From positions 2,511,821 to 2,575,820 of the forward strand of contig CM035358.1 in assembly GCA_020137815.1 (NCBI GenBank): DNA of 64,000 nt, written 5' to 3'. Positions 8,927-27,948 of this stretch are shown here, piece by piece (position 1 is the first letter of the stretch; every line of letters begins with the position of its first letter). Both the position numbers and the translations under genes were made by a program. The notes below the pieces were generated by a model. That model made no database searches. It was not told where the DNA came from and was given only the letters and a program-made list of their open reading frames with translations. The DNA is from Hormiphora californensis. Lineage: Eukaryota > Ctenophora > Tentaculata > Cydippida > Pleurobrachiidae.

Positions 8927-11883
8927 TCTTCTTCTTCTTGATTCCGCCACGTGTTTTCTTGTTGCGTTATCGATAATCTGCTGGGCTTGTTTCTTGATGT
9001 GCAGCCGAGTGGGCGCTTCGTCATCCGGATCACTTTCGTCCTCATCTGAGGGGTCTGGGGTGTCACGGGTGAGGTTGGGTGTTTTTTAGAGGTGTCACGG
9101 GTGAGGATGGGTGTTATTTACTATGTAGAGGGGTCACGGGTGAGTTAGGGTTTTTTTTTATCGTTTCAAGCAATTCTAGAGTTCAAGAAAAAGAATCTTA
9201 CCATCGTAAGCACCACGATCACTAGCAGCAGGCAAGTTGATTCGAACGTTGTACTGAGGTAGTTTGTTCTCAATCGACACCCTAAACTCTTCATCTTCCA
9301 TTCCACTGCAAACAAAAAGAGTAAAATCGTAGCAACAAAATTCCCAAATTTCTCTCAGATACCATTTCCCTACACCGGAATCTAACTGGAATCTAACTTA
9401 TATCATTTTTTACCTGTAAAGCTCAGAGACATCCTTGCCATCGAGTTCCTCCATGAGTTTCATCAGCTTTTGTTCACACTGTCCCAGAAGGTCGATGATA
9501 AAGTCGTCGCCAGTAGATGTCGATTGCCGAACAGGTCCTTGTCCCTTGGGCTGAGAGAGATGTGATGAGAATCTAAATAGTTCTATCGACATGCCCAACG
9601 AATCATCTGTACAGTTTATGGCTTGAAAATTGAAATTCAGCAAAATTATGTAAAATTCAATCAGCACCTACCAGTTTTAGAGAGATGAGTTTGTCCGATA
9701 AATGCTCCACACCAGCCTTGACGTGAGAAGAATCCTGTCCATTCTCTCTTGTCTGGTCTTGCTATCGTTAGTCTTCGTCTCACACTCCTCAAGCTTGGCC
9801 TGAAGCACGGCGGTGGTTCAAAGTTAGCACAGAAAAGAAACATCATCATATTTTGGTTTTAACCGTTACCCATAGCTATATTTTAAATTATTTTAAAAAC
9901 TATTTTCCCCAAAGTGTTAACTGATGTCCTCGAGAATTCTCTGGCCACTGGAAAGTTTAGCCTCACCGCTGTACTTCATGCTCTCAAACTCAGCCTGGAA
10001 CTTGAACTTCTCCTCCCTCAGTCGCAGAAGGGTCTTCTCATTGTCAAGCTTCAGCTTCTCCAAATGTTTCTGGGTTTCACCTTGGAGAAGGAACCTTTGG
10101 ACAACTTCCTGGAAAAAGATGTGTTAGTCATAATGGTAAATTATCCTGAATAATGAGATCTGATCAAGAATTAAATAGGGAAGAAAATCGAAAAATACTG
10201 GGTCAGTTATCCCTTTAGTTTTAGAGGCAATTTTTTTGCGTACGGCCGGTGTTTTAAATGAGTACCTGGGGTTTGGAACTAGAAGAATAATCCGACATGG
10301 CCTGAACTAAATGTAAGGTAACAGATCGATCAATCAATCAGATGTTCCTACATCAATTATTTTATCAAATCTCAAAACGAACCTGGATATCAGAAACACC
10401 CGTGGCCTCCTTAATCTTGTGCATGGCCTCCTCGTACCCCATGATCTTCCTCTCTTGTTCCTCTCCGCTCATCATCTTTTTGTCTTTCTCAGCCCCAGTC
10501 AGCTCCTCAGTATGGATACTAGATCTAAACAGAGACGGAGTGAGTGGTACCAAAGGGAATAGTTGCCTGGCTAGACTGTGTTTCGGGCGCCCCAAATGTA
10601 AAGGGAGGGTTAGAACATAACAAGGGAATAGATAATTGCCCTTGGTTTAGGAAATCAATCTAACTCTGTTGAGCACTTTACCAGGAATCCCTTTCAGATT
10701 AAAGATTTTTATAGGTGACCTACCGAGCCATTCGTTTCTCCACCTTTTCAGCGTGGGTCTTCTTTTCATCGGCCTGCTTCTTGTAATCCTGGAGAGCCCG
10801 CTCTCGTTCCCTCTTGTTCTGTTGTACTTTAGAGTCCTGGAAGGATTATATTGTTGATACTTTGATACTTTTCCGGTAATATATTGCTGTAATATATTGC
10901 TGATATAATGATATATGTATGTCACGAAAACCGGGCAAAATAACACGAGATAAGATGTGTTTTCCAACCTGGTAAGCGAGCTCTTCCTTGGCGGTATCTC
11001 GAGCTCTTTCAGCTTCATTATTCATCACTAGAATCTCTTGGTACTCCCTCTTCTTGTTTTTAATTGTCGTCTGGAGCCTGTCCACATGATTATCAAATTC
11101 AAGACGCTCCTGGGAAACAGAAATGATAATAATGAGATCGAGACATTGAATTAGAGGGTTATAGTTTGATAAACATGGTTGGGAATCAAATTCTTACATC
11201 CTGCAGCGTGTAGAGAATCTTCTTGTAGGTGTTGTTGATGTGGTTTGCCTCGACACACTTAATATTGGCCTTGTCCAATCGGTTCTCAAGGACTCGGAGG
11301 GTCTGGCAGCTGTCATTCTCTCCCGTAGCACCATTCTCAGCCTCTTTAGCGTCGTCCTTCATCTGGCCTAGATCCGTCTGTAGAAGAAAAAAGCGGATAA
11401 AACTCAAGAAGTGCAATGAAAATCTCACGTGTTTCATAGTGATGGCAACTCCAGGCAACCCCCCCCCCTTCAGGCAACCCCCGATTGGGAATTAAGTACC
11501 TGTAGTTGTTTGATCTTCTTCTCCTTACAGTTTGCCTTGTGGCACAGGGCATTGTACTGCTTGATAAGCTCACAAACTTTCTGATCGTACTTTGCAATCA
11601 CTTTCTCCTGGCTAAGTATACCACTGCGGACAAGGGAGACCTCGTTCCTGGTCGAAGCATTGAACGCACTCAAGATCACCTCCTCGTCCCCAGCTTGACC
11701 CTTAGCAATGGCCAGTTCTTGGTGGAGTTTCTTGTTGCGGAGTCTCAACTTTGCGATCTGTTCCTTGTTCTTGTTCATCGTGATTTCCGAGCTCTCGAGG
11801 TACGCTTTTCGGTCGCCATCCGTAAGGTTTAGCTTCTTCCGAAGCTCCTCGATTTCCTCCTGTATCGCTGCTGTGTTGTCCAT
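8927..11883 (-). CDS. ODAD3: Outer dynein arm docking complex subunit, ODAD3 (CCDC151)-like
   Basis: Exons (minus): 11883-11500, 11377-11198, 11109-10969, 10836-10724, 10524-10383, 10108-9922, 9799-9672, 9550-9414, 9305-9202 and 9054 to about 8927. The protein is coiled coil almost throughout. Landmarks match animal CCDC151: GDRKAYLESSEITMNKNKEQ near the N-terminus, RVLENRLDKANIKCVEANHI, NNEAERARDTAKEELAYQ, EVVQRFLLQGETQKHLEKLK, then ELDGKDVSELY and the acidic DPSDEDESDPDDEAPTRLHI followed by an arginine-rich end. ODAD3 is part of the docking complex that fixes outer dynein arms to axonemal doublets, so the organism has motile cilia. Odd points: exons 6 and 7 do not join in a clean frame, and exon 7 shifts frame once between CETKTNDSKTRQE and VKAGVEHLSDKL (about 9720-9760). 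The exact stop codon after the RRRR stretch is unclear. Most likely sequence errors in an intact gene. Confidence 0.85.
9055..9165 (-). repeat. Short tandem repeat in last ODAD3-like intron
   Basis: Three imperfect copies of GGTGTCACGGGTGAGGTTGGGTG within the intron between exons at 9202 and 9054. Confidence 0.7.
10563..10620. mobile_element. Miniature TTGCCTAGC...ACATAAC element in an ODAD3-like intron
   Basis: 58 bp from TTGCCTGGCTAGACTGTG to GGTTAGAACATAAC. AAGGGAATAG occurs on both sides, an exact 10-bp target duplication (10553-10562 and about 10621-10630). Other copies lie near 14190, 29595, 55805, 59572 and 62426, with partial copies near 15607 and 48230. Confidence 0.8.
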
Positions 11884-12465
11884 CCTACCTTTCTGGACAC
11901 TATCAAGGGTTAGATGAAGTAAGCTGATAATATAATTAGCGTGGGAGATTGGTAGTGGGGTATAATTGGAATCATGTTGGTTTGGCAGTTGGCTGAGACT
12001 AGTTTGCAGCTCCGCGATTGCTGCAAAAATTTTAATGCCGAAAAAGAAGAAATATTGAGACTCCTTGGGGATTCCCAGTTACTTTTGGAGATCCCTTTTC
12101 ACTTTGTTCAGGTTCAAGTACTCTGTACTTCTCTGAAAAACACCGACCGGTTAAAAAAAATAAAAATTCGATTTTCAAAAACTTCAAAATTCGAAGGAAA
12201 ATGAATTTCGAAATTAAATATAAAATCCCCGCGCGCGCTCCACTTCTTGTCGCGCGGCGGCTTTCGCGGCGTAGACTACAAAATTTTGCGTTTACGACAG
12301 GAGTAAAATTAAAACAGACTTAATTGAGATATGAAGCGTCTTAGCAGATAAAATTAACTCCAATATTTACATCAGATATCAGTCAAATCCAGGATACTCA
12401 ATTCACAGTCCATACGGTAACAAACTACCGATTTAGTCATAATATAAATGGTCTTCTAAACAATA
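11884..12465. other. Intergenic stretch upstream of ODAD3-like gene
   Basis: Contains the 5' flank of the ODAD3-like gene. A GC-rich GCGCGCGC patch near 12228-12262 could be its promoter region, but no TATA box or initiator is clear. Confidence 0.4.
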
Positions 12466-12967
12466 AGGGTCACCACACACCAAAGTTAAAATTAAAATTA
12501 AAATTTTGATTTTAAACCCGCACACACCAGCGGCCGTTAAAATTTCTCTCCCCATTCTAAAAGTAACAATCTCACACACGATTTTGACGGTCGCGTTGGA
12601 TGACAAAATTTTAACACGCCGTTAAAATCGCGCGCGAGATTGTTAAAGTCGGATTTTTTGAAACTGTCACCCCCTAGTGTTTTCAAATTTCTTTAAATAA
12701 CCATAAGTCCGGTTCCTGATGAGATAGAGACTTGAAATTTGGAAGTTACGAAGATCTTGCTAAGTTCTTCCGAACCTCCAAATTTCAAGTCTCTATCTTA
12801 TCAGGAACCGGAGATATGACAAATTTTGTTATTTCAGGGGGGTGACAGTTTCAAAAAATCCGAGTATACTTTTAGAATGGGGGAGAGAAATTTTAACGGC
12901 CGCTGGTGTGTGCGGGTTTAAAATCAAAATTTTAATTTTAATTTTAACTTTGGTGTGTGGTGACCCT
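12466..12967. mobile_element. PIF/Harbinger-like MITE, about 500 bp, with nested inverted repeat
   Basis: The ends GGGTCACCACACACCAAAGT and ACTTTGGTGTGTGGTGACCC are perfect inverted repeats extending about 80 bp inward, through the CACCAGCGGCCGTTAAAATT block. TAA flanks both sides, a 3-bp target duplication of the PIF/Harbinger type. A second inverted pair lies inside: TCGGATTTTTTGAAACTGTC near 12648 against GACAGTTTCAAAAAATCCGA near 12845. Non-coding. Confidence 0.8.
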
Positions 12968-13022
12968 AACATAATAAATTAACGAATGGCTTACTTTCGA
13001 TACAAAATCTTATTCCAGGATC

Positions 13023-22216
<9,194 letters not shown>

Positions 22217-22481
22217 TTCTGCTAATGATATTAAGTGATAAGCAGTCATCTCAATTATAATTGGGGTCGAGGATCAAACTTGAACCCGGAAACGTGAGGG
22301 TGGGGTCTAGGGATTTTAGAGGGCATTAAAAAGTCATAAAAACAGTTAAATTGCACAAAAAATGAATACTAACAACATACACATAACCAAATACTACATA
22401 CACTCAAAACGGTTAAAATCCCAATAAAATTCTAAACAAGCACATTTCGAAAAAAAACCAACATTGTTCACCCCTAAACAC

Positions 22482-23525
22482 TTATTTATCACAGTCGATC
22501 AGCACCTTGACACCAGTCGCAGCTTTTGTCAGCTCAAAAGCTTTTACCGCCTCAGCAAGTGGAAATCGATGGGTGACCAACTTTTTAACATTGACAGCTC
22601 CGCTCTCTACCAGCTTTAGAGCGGCGGGATAACAGTTGGCGTACCGGAAAATCCCATAAATATCAATCTCCCTGATGCCAACGGCAACAATCGGGAAATT
22701 AATCTCTGCTTTACCGTACCCCACCTGGACATACGACCCACCCGGTTTAGTAGCCCACAGCCCACAGTGGACACTAGATTCCACCCCGGTACACTCAATG
22801 GTTAGGTCAGAGAACCCTCCCCATTGTGCCACAACCTGCCCCGCTACCTCTCTCCCATCACGTGACGTCACGTGATGCACGTGGTCTGCCCCCAACTCAC
22901 GTGCCATTTCCAACCTCCCCTCGGATAAATCAGTTATCATGACCTGTGCACCACCCGCCTTGGCGACCATCAGGTTCACCAGACCGATTGGACCAGCCCC
23001 ACACACTAAAACACGCTGCCCAAACCGCAGTTTACCCCTCCTACACGCGTGAACTGCCACGGCCAGGGGCTCAAGAAGTGCTCCTTCATCAAGAGAAACG
23101 TTGTCAGGGAGTTTGTAGCAGAAAGCCGCCTTGTGGCAGTAAAATTGTGCCAAGGAGCCATCTATGGGGGGAGTTGCACAAAACTTCATCTCGGGACACA
23201 AGTTGTACCTCCCACCCAGACACACCTCACAGGTATAACACGGTACCCCAGGCTCTACCGCCACTCTATCACCTGGTTTCAGGTTCTTAACCCCACTCCC
23301 AACCTCGTCTACAATCCCAGCTGATTCGTGACCAAGTACCATTGGGTCTCGGACAATGAAATCGCCAATGCTACCCGCTTGCCAATAATGGACGTCCGAT
23401 CCACATATCCCGACAGGTCCCATTCGGAGGCGGACCTCATCAGGTGCGGGGGTGGGGATACCCCCGGGAAGGGGTTCAACCCGCATATCTTGAATCTTGT
23501 GGAGTATCACACCAATGTTTGACAT
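22482..23525 (-). CDS. SORD: Sorbitol dehydrogenase (zinc MDR family), single exon, 347 aa
   Basis: Full-length medium-chain dehydrogenase that oxidises sorbitol to fructose with NAD+ in the cytosol (polyol pathway). Visible features: catalytic zinc ligands in GICGSDVHYW (Cys), GHESAG (His) and LLEPLAV (Glu); the Rossmann fingerprint VCGAGPIGLV; the diagnostic FCYKLPDNVS and HACRRG stretches; and the C-terminal VTHRFPLAEAVKAFE. The loop CYTCEVCLGGRYNLC has four cysteines spaced to bind a structural zinc, which human SORD has lost, so this is the ancestral form. The coding region has no introns. An acceptor-like CTGTTTTCAG lies about 10 bases before the start codon, so there may be an intron in the 5' untranslated region. 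Confidence 0.95.
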   Translation of the reverse strand: MSNIGVILHKIQDMRVEPLPGGIPTPAPDEVRLRMGPVGICGSDVHYWQAGSIGDFIVRDPMVLGHESAGIVDEVGSGVKNLKPGDRVAVEPGVPCYTCEVCLGGRYNLCPEMKFCATPPIDGSLAQFYCHKAAFCYKLPDNVSLDEGALLEPLAVAVHACRRGKLRFGQRVLVCGAGPIGLVNLMVAKAGGAQVMITDLSEGRLEMARELGADHVHHVTSRDGREVAGQVVAQWGGFSDLTIECTGVESSVHCGLWATKPGGSYVQVGYGKAEINFPIVAVGIREIDIYGIFRYANCYPAALKLVESGAVNVKKLVTHRFPLAEAVKAFELTKAATGVKVLIDCDK

Positions 23526-23635
23526 GATGCAATACTGAAAACAGGGGGAGGGGTTGTAAATTGGGGTAAATAGGGGAGAAGGGGTTGGGTTAAATGGGAA
23601 GAGTGATTAATTGGGGTAATTAAGTTTCTTAGAGA

Positions 23636-23790
23636 TTATGGGGGGTCAAAGTTTCTTAGAGATCAGGAGGTCAAAGTGTGAAAGTTTCTTAGAGATTAGG
23701 AGGTCAAAGTGTGAAAGTTTCTTAGAGATTAGGAGGTCAAAGTGTGAAAGTTTCTTAGAGATTAGGAGGTCAAAGTGTTAGTAGAGGGGG
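23636..23790 (+). repeat. 36-bp minisatellite
   Basis: About four to five copies of AGTTTCTTAGAGATTAGGAG then GTCAAAGTGTGAA. The array is split by the element at 23814-24184 and resumes for one copy after it (about 24185-24225). Confidence 0.9.
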
Positions 23791-23813
23791 TTGGAACACC
23801 AGGAGGAAGATCA

Positions 23814-24184
23814 GTAAACATACACACAAATTGAGCAGGCTCAATTTAGCTAATCACTGGCGGGGTATGGGGCTGAGGCACTGGCAAGATATAGTGGGAT
23901 CGCTACTTCCCACATCTCATGTGTATCCCGAATTGCGAATTTAAAAGGGTTGGGTGGTCTCTGGGACCGTCTAGACTTCGCTCCCTGTTAACATGCCAGA
24001 AACCAGGGGTCCATCTAGCTCTCATACGCATTCGGCCATTACTTTCCCAACCAGTAGTACTGGATTTCACATCCTCTTATAGATGTGGGAAGTAGCGATC
24101 CCACTATATCTTGCCAGTGCCTCAGCCCCATACCCCGCCAGTGATTAGCTAAATTGAGCCTGCTCAATGTGTGTGTATGTTTAC
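23814..24184. mobile_element. Inverted-repeat MITE, about 370 bp, inserted in a minisatellite
   Basis: Terminal inverted repeats of about 105 bp: GTAAACATACACACA at the left and TGTGTGTATGTTTAC at the right, continuing through CTGGCGGGGTATGGGGCTGA and GTGGGATCGCTACTTCCCAC. The arms are almost identical, so the insertion is recent. Non-coding. Confidence 0.9.
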
Positions 24185-24406
24185 AGGTCAAAGTGTAACA
24201 GTTTCTTAGAGATTAGGAGGTCAAAGTGGGGTTCCTATTTTAGGAGGAAAGTACAAAGGAATACAAATATATTCTTTCTGTGATTAAGATTGCAGTCATT
24301 AAATCGATCAGTAATTGTCAACTGTAAATGGTCGGTATCTAGGCACAGCCCGTTTACAATCTGTACATTCCTAGGCTGAATCGGTTTTAAACTGAAAATA
24401 TAAGTC

Positions 24407-25237
24407 TCAGTTTGCCATTAAAACAGCTCCCTTTTTCTTTGCCACCAAATCTTCTCCAGTGTTCTTAGCCCCCGCATACCCAGTTGAACCTCTCTTTAAA
24501 ATTATCACATCTTTTTCCTTCAGCTTTACTCCCGTGAGCGGTTCCACCATGTCTTCCTTGACCAATTTCTCGTAACAATCAAGAGTAATGACATTACCAC
24601 TGGGTCGCAGGACGACGCAAGTTGATCCGTTCGAGAGGGCATCGTGGGTCACGGCACACATATACCTGACCTCCTGACATATCGTGCTTGTACCTTGGTC
24701 GTCCTGGGGCATGGGGGTGAATTTCACAGAAATTAGGTCCTTGAGTTTTAGTTGCTTCGCCGTAATTGGACAGTAAGTTTTTGTGTCTGGTTTTTTGATA
24801 CTCTCTTCCACGGCATGCCCCTGCAAGTTTGGCACCCAGAAATTATTCAGCTGCTTCGATTTATCCACTACGTCAGTTTCCCTTGGTTTGATAGCAGAAC
24901 TGGGACCCTGTTGCCGCACAAACTCATCATGCCCAGCAGTGGATTTTCCAGACTTTTCCTTCAGATGCTTCGAATAAGCTTTCTCTGCTTTTGCAATCTT
25001 CTTCTTTTGTTTTAGAAGGTTTGTGAGGATTGCCTCCCGTTCAAAAAGGTATCCCTCTTGCGTTGTTACCGGGTCCTTGCACGGTTGGAGAGTGAGACAA
25101 CAACAATCGAAATTCCGGGCACTGTCTCGGCCAATATGAGCGGACTGTGTTCCATAAGATCCCTCAGCTGTATCCTTCTGTCTCTCGTGGTAGGAGTATA
25201 CTGCACTGGCTGTTGCATTTTTACCGTGTCGTGTCAT
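24407..25237 (-). CDS. NOSIP: Nitric oxide synthase-interacting protein (NOSIP), single exon, 276 aa
   Basis: The N-terminus MTRHGKNATASAVYSYHE is almost identical to animal NOSIP (human MTRHGKNCTAGAVYTYHE). The split U-box follows: FDCCCLTLQPCKDPVTTQEG and then LFEREAIL, a Lys-rich linker, the second half TYCPITAKQLKLKDLISVKF, and C-terminal VVLRPSGNVITLDCYEKLVK with VEPLTGVKL and GSTGYAG. NOSIP is a nuclear/cytoplasmic E3 ubiquitin ligase found with late spliceosomes and known to bind nitric oxide synthases. Length is close to the human 301. No intron, no frameshift. Confidence 0.95.
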   Translation of the reverse strand: MTRHGKNATASAVYSYHERQKDTAEGSYGTQSAHIGRDSARNFDCCCLTLQPCKDPVTTQEGYLFEREAILTNLLKQKKKIAKAEKAYSKHLKEKSGKSTAGHDEFVRQQGPSSAIKPRETDVVDKSKQLNNFWVPNLQGHAVEESIKKPDTKTYCPITAKQLKLKDLISVKFTPMPQDDQGTSTICQEVRYMCAVTHDALSNGSTCVVLRPSGNVITLDCYEKLVKEDMVEPLTGVKLKEKDVIILKRGSTGYAGAKNTGEDLVAKKKGAVLMAN

Positions 25238-25590
25238 AGCTTTAGGGAACGATTTAGAGGAACTTTAAGTGGAATTAAAAAATCTCTTCGAAAATTTAAT
25301 ACGTTTATAAAGTCGGATTTTTTAACTTGTCAACCCCCCCCCCCCTTTTCACGCACGGCGTCGTATTTGCGTGGGACAGCCTGCCTCTACTTCCTCTTAC
25401 TTTTGGGGCAAAAAGCCGCATATCACCGCAAAGAGCATAATTTTGTGAGTCTGTAAAACTTTTGTTTGACGAAATTGGTTAAGAAACAAAGGCGTGAGAG
25501 CCAAAACAAGTTTCCGACTTCTAAATCGGTGCAGTAATTTTCAAGCAGCGCTTTTCAAAAGAGTGTGCTAAAAGTTTGGCAACCGCTGCT
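25238..25590. other. NOSIP upstream region
   Basis: Contains a C-run (about 25326-25338) next to TCGGATTTTTTAACTTGTCA, which resembles the inner ends of the element at 12466-12967 and a segment near 30676. Possibly a fragment of that family. Confidence 0.4.
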
Positions 25591-26765
25591 GGGCCCGGCT
25601 CTGGCAGCGCTTAACGCTTTTCAAGTTTGAAAATTTGAAGTTTGAAAATTTGTCCTCAGCTCAGTTCGTGTGAAGTTTTTTTATTTTGAAGTTTTACAGT
25701 TTCTCCAAGTGCAGTGCTTATATTAATGTTTAGCGCGTTACGTTTCTTTCGGTATATTGAGCGCTTTTCAAGTTACAAGTTTGAAAATTTGTCCTCAGCT
25801 CAGTTCGTGTGGGAAAGCCGGGTTGACCGGTTCAACTTTATATAAGAAATAAATCAGGTTACACAATCACTATATACACATTAAATTGGTCATTAGGACT
25901 ATAAAAGTAATAAGTTAGATTATAAGGTTAAAATCATTGTCATAAGAATTAAATCGGGTAAAACAGTTTCCTCTGTACCCCCTTATTGATATCAGTATAG
26001 TCTTCAGCAGACAAAATGAAAGGCGGAGCCGGATATAGCGGATGGAGTCGCTGTAGGTGTGGCCTGTTTTGTTGGATAGAAGGGTTGCGGCCCGTTTGTA
26101 AAAAACTTCCGCTTTAGGACCCATCAGGCCTGTAGTAGAGAACACAAGCGGCATGAAAGTCGCCTTTTCTACCTGTATTACACGGTCGTTATAGTTCCGG
26201 ATCTTCTCCTGTTCGTGTCTCCGAAAAGTGTCATCCACGGACTGGCGGTTGTTAGTGGGTGCCAAAGAGTTGAAAACCCTTATATCCGTGTAAACCTTAT
26301 CGAGCGGGCTCCACACACCTCTGGCCGAGACGTCAAGTCGGGCACTGTTCTCAGTGATTGTTGAACGATAGTTGAACGTCTCGCCGGAGATGGGAAGGAG
26401 CTGAGGCTCGACTTCAACATCCTTACACCCAGCCTCGAGTAGAATATTAGCAGTCAGGTCCCTGATGTTATTGTGGCGCATATACACGTACCCGCCAAGA
26501 GCGCATGATAAGCAATGTTCAAGGGTATTGACCTTTCCACAGGCACAGGACAGGGGAATGTTTTGGAATGGCAGATTGTATCTGAGAAGAAGGGCGTCAT
26601 GAAACTGCTGTTTGTTTAGTACAAAACCGTGTTCCTTTAGAGGGAGGGCGGTTAGCCAACTAGAAACTCAGTTCGTGTGAAGTTTTTTTATTTTGAAGTT
26701 TTACAGTTTCTCCAAGTGCAGTGCTTATATTAATGTTTAGCGCGTTACGTTTCTTTCGGTATATT
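25590..26765 (+). repeat. Two-copy tandem duplication, about 165 bp, split by a retroelement
   Basis: The block from GCGCTTTTCAAGTTTGAAAA through CTCAGTTCGTGTGAAG to GCGCGTTACGTTTCTTTCGG occurs twice. The second copy is interrupted by the insertion at 25812-26666. Confidence 0.8.
25812..26666 (-). mobile_element. 5'-truncated non-LTR retroelement insertion, C-terminal coding part
   Basis: Flanked on both sides by the 13-bp target duplication CTCAGTTCGTGTG (25799-25811 and 26667-26679). The minus strand is one open frame of about 250 codons from the 5' truncation point to a stop at 25915. It begins LTALPLKEHGFVLNKQQFHD, has a zinc-knuckle-like CACGKVNTLEHCLSC, then GGYVYMRHNNIRDL, VYTDIRVFN, RRHEQEK, PLVFSTTGLMGPKAEVFYKR and YIRLRLSFCLL. 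This matches the C-terminal region, after the reverse transcriptase, of retroelements common in cnidarians, sponges and other invertebrates. The reverse transcriptase itself is missing. The insertion has a short 3' tail without poly(A). Confidence 0.8.
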
Positions 26766-26905
26766 TGCAGCGTATAAAGCGATTAAAGGATCGCGCCGCG
26801 CATATTAAAAACAAAATTCGAAATATACAACATTTTTAAATCTGCCAAAAAATCGGGCCAGCGTTAAAATCTGGGTGTTTGGAGAGTGCTGACAAACGGT
26901 TTTTT

Positions 26906-26962
26906 AGGGTTAGGGCTAAAGTGGGGTTAGGGTTAGGGCTGGGGTTTGGGTTGGGGTTAGGC
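26906..26962 (+). repeat. Interstitial telomere-like (TTAGGG)n degenerate block
   Basis: About nine degenerate GGGTTA/GGGGTT units: GGGTTAGGGCTAAAG, then GGGGTTAGGGTTAGGG and variants. Resembles the animal telomere repeat. Confidence 0.75.
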
Positions 26963-27948
26963 CTTGACATTTCCTACCAGATAAACTTTGAATTAGCCAA
27001 AATGGTTGAGTGGTCCTCCTTGGTACCTGGTTCTACACCCCCTCCCTCCTTGGTTCCTGCTTTTGCACCCTCCCTTCTGCATCCCATCCGGATTCGTGTC
27101 TCCACATCCTTCCACTTTATCACACCGGATCTTCCCTCCCTGGACAGCTACTAAACACATTACTACCTTTGGTACGTATTTGTTCTGAAAATCGGCATTT
27201 TCTCACCACCCACCCTCCCTGCAGGGAGTGGTACTGGTTATGGGAGTGCGAACGAGAGACCCGATATTTGACGAATGAAACACTAATCCGTGCCGACGAT
27301 GCACAGGCGCCCTTAGTAAGGGCCCCTTACTGATACCAAATCAAGCGTTCTGGACTTTTGTATGATCGGGGGCTAATTTATTAACAATTTAATTTATTCT
27401 TTTTTAGTGTTTTTTATAAGTTGTGTTTTGAAGTTGCTCCGGTTGTTGCGAGCAAAATTGCGTTAAGTTCATATAGACAATGTTATCCACTTGAGAAAGT
27501 GATACTTTAGAGAGTGCGTTGGCACCATTTTTCTGGGTATATATTCACTATTGAGTGGGATATTAAGTGCATAATTTACATTACATTACATTACATGCGG
27601 TTAGAGCCATTTTAGTGAATCAACTTTTTTGGCAGCGCGCACCTGTAAACAGGCCACCAAACACCCAGATCGTAACGGCGCCCAAAAAATCGCGTTTCTG
27701 GTTACAGCTTTCGCTTTTCGGCTTGAAAGCGCTGAATTGCCTGATATTTAAATAAAAGAATGCAGCATATGATCATCTTAAGGCTTCAAAATTTACTTTT
27801 GGAAAGTCTCATGATGATTGGAGTGTAGATTAAGGTTTTTAAAATTCTTTTATCAAAATAATATACTATTTTTTAAATAAAAGTCTAAATATTCTGACCT
27901 TATTATATATATCCCTAATCCCTATCAGCTATCCTTCCGCTAGTTACA
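26963..27948. other. No gene recognised
   Basis: Intergenic. Only a short (CATTA)n run near 27577 was noted. Its 3' part is the 5' flank of the BTB-like gene, with a TATATATATCC stretch about 45 bases before the ATG. Confidence 0.5.

Noticed and set aside
11974-12204. Plus-strand ORF beginning MLVWQLAETSLQLRDCC
   Set aside because: No recognisable domain, AT-biased second half, and no matching splice or poly(A) context.
22675-25456. Plus-strand ORFs opposite sorbitol dehydrogenase and NOSIP
   Set aside because: Shadow frames of strongly conserved minus-strand genes.
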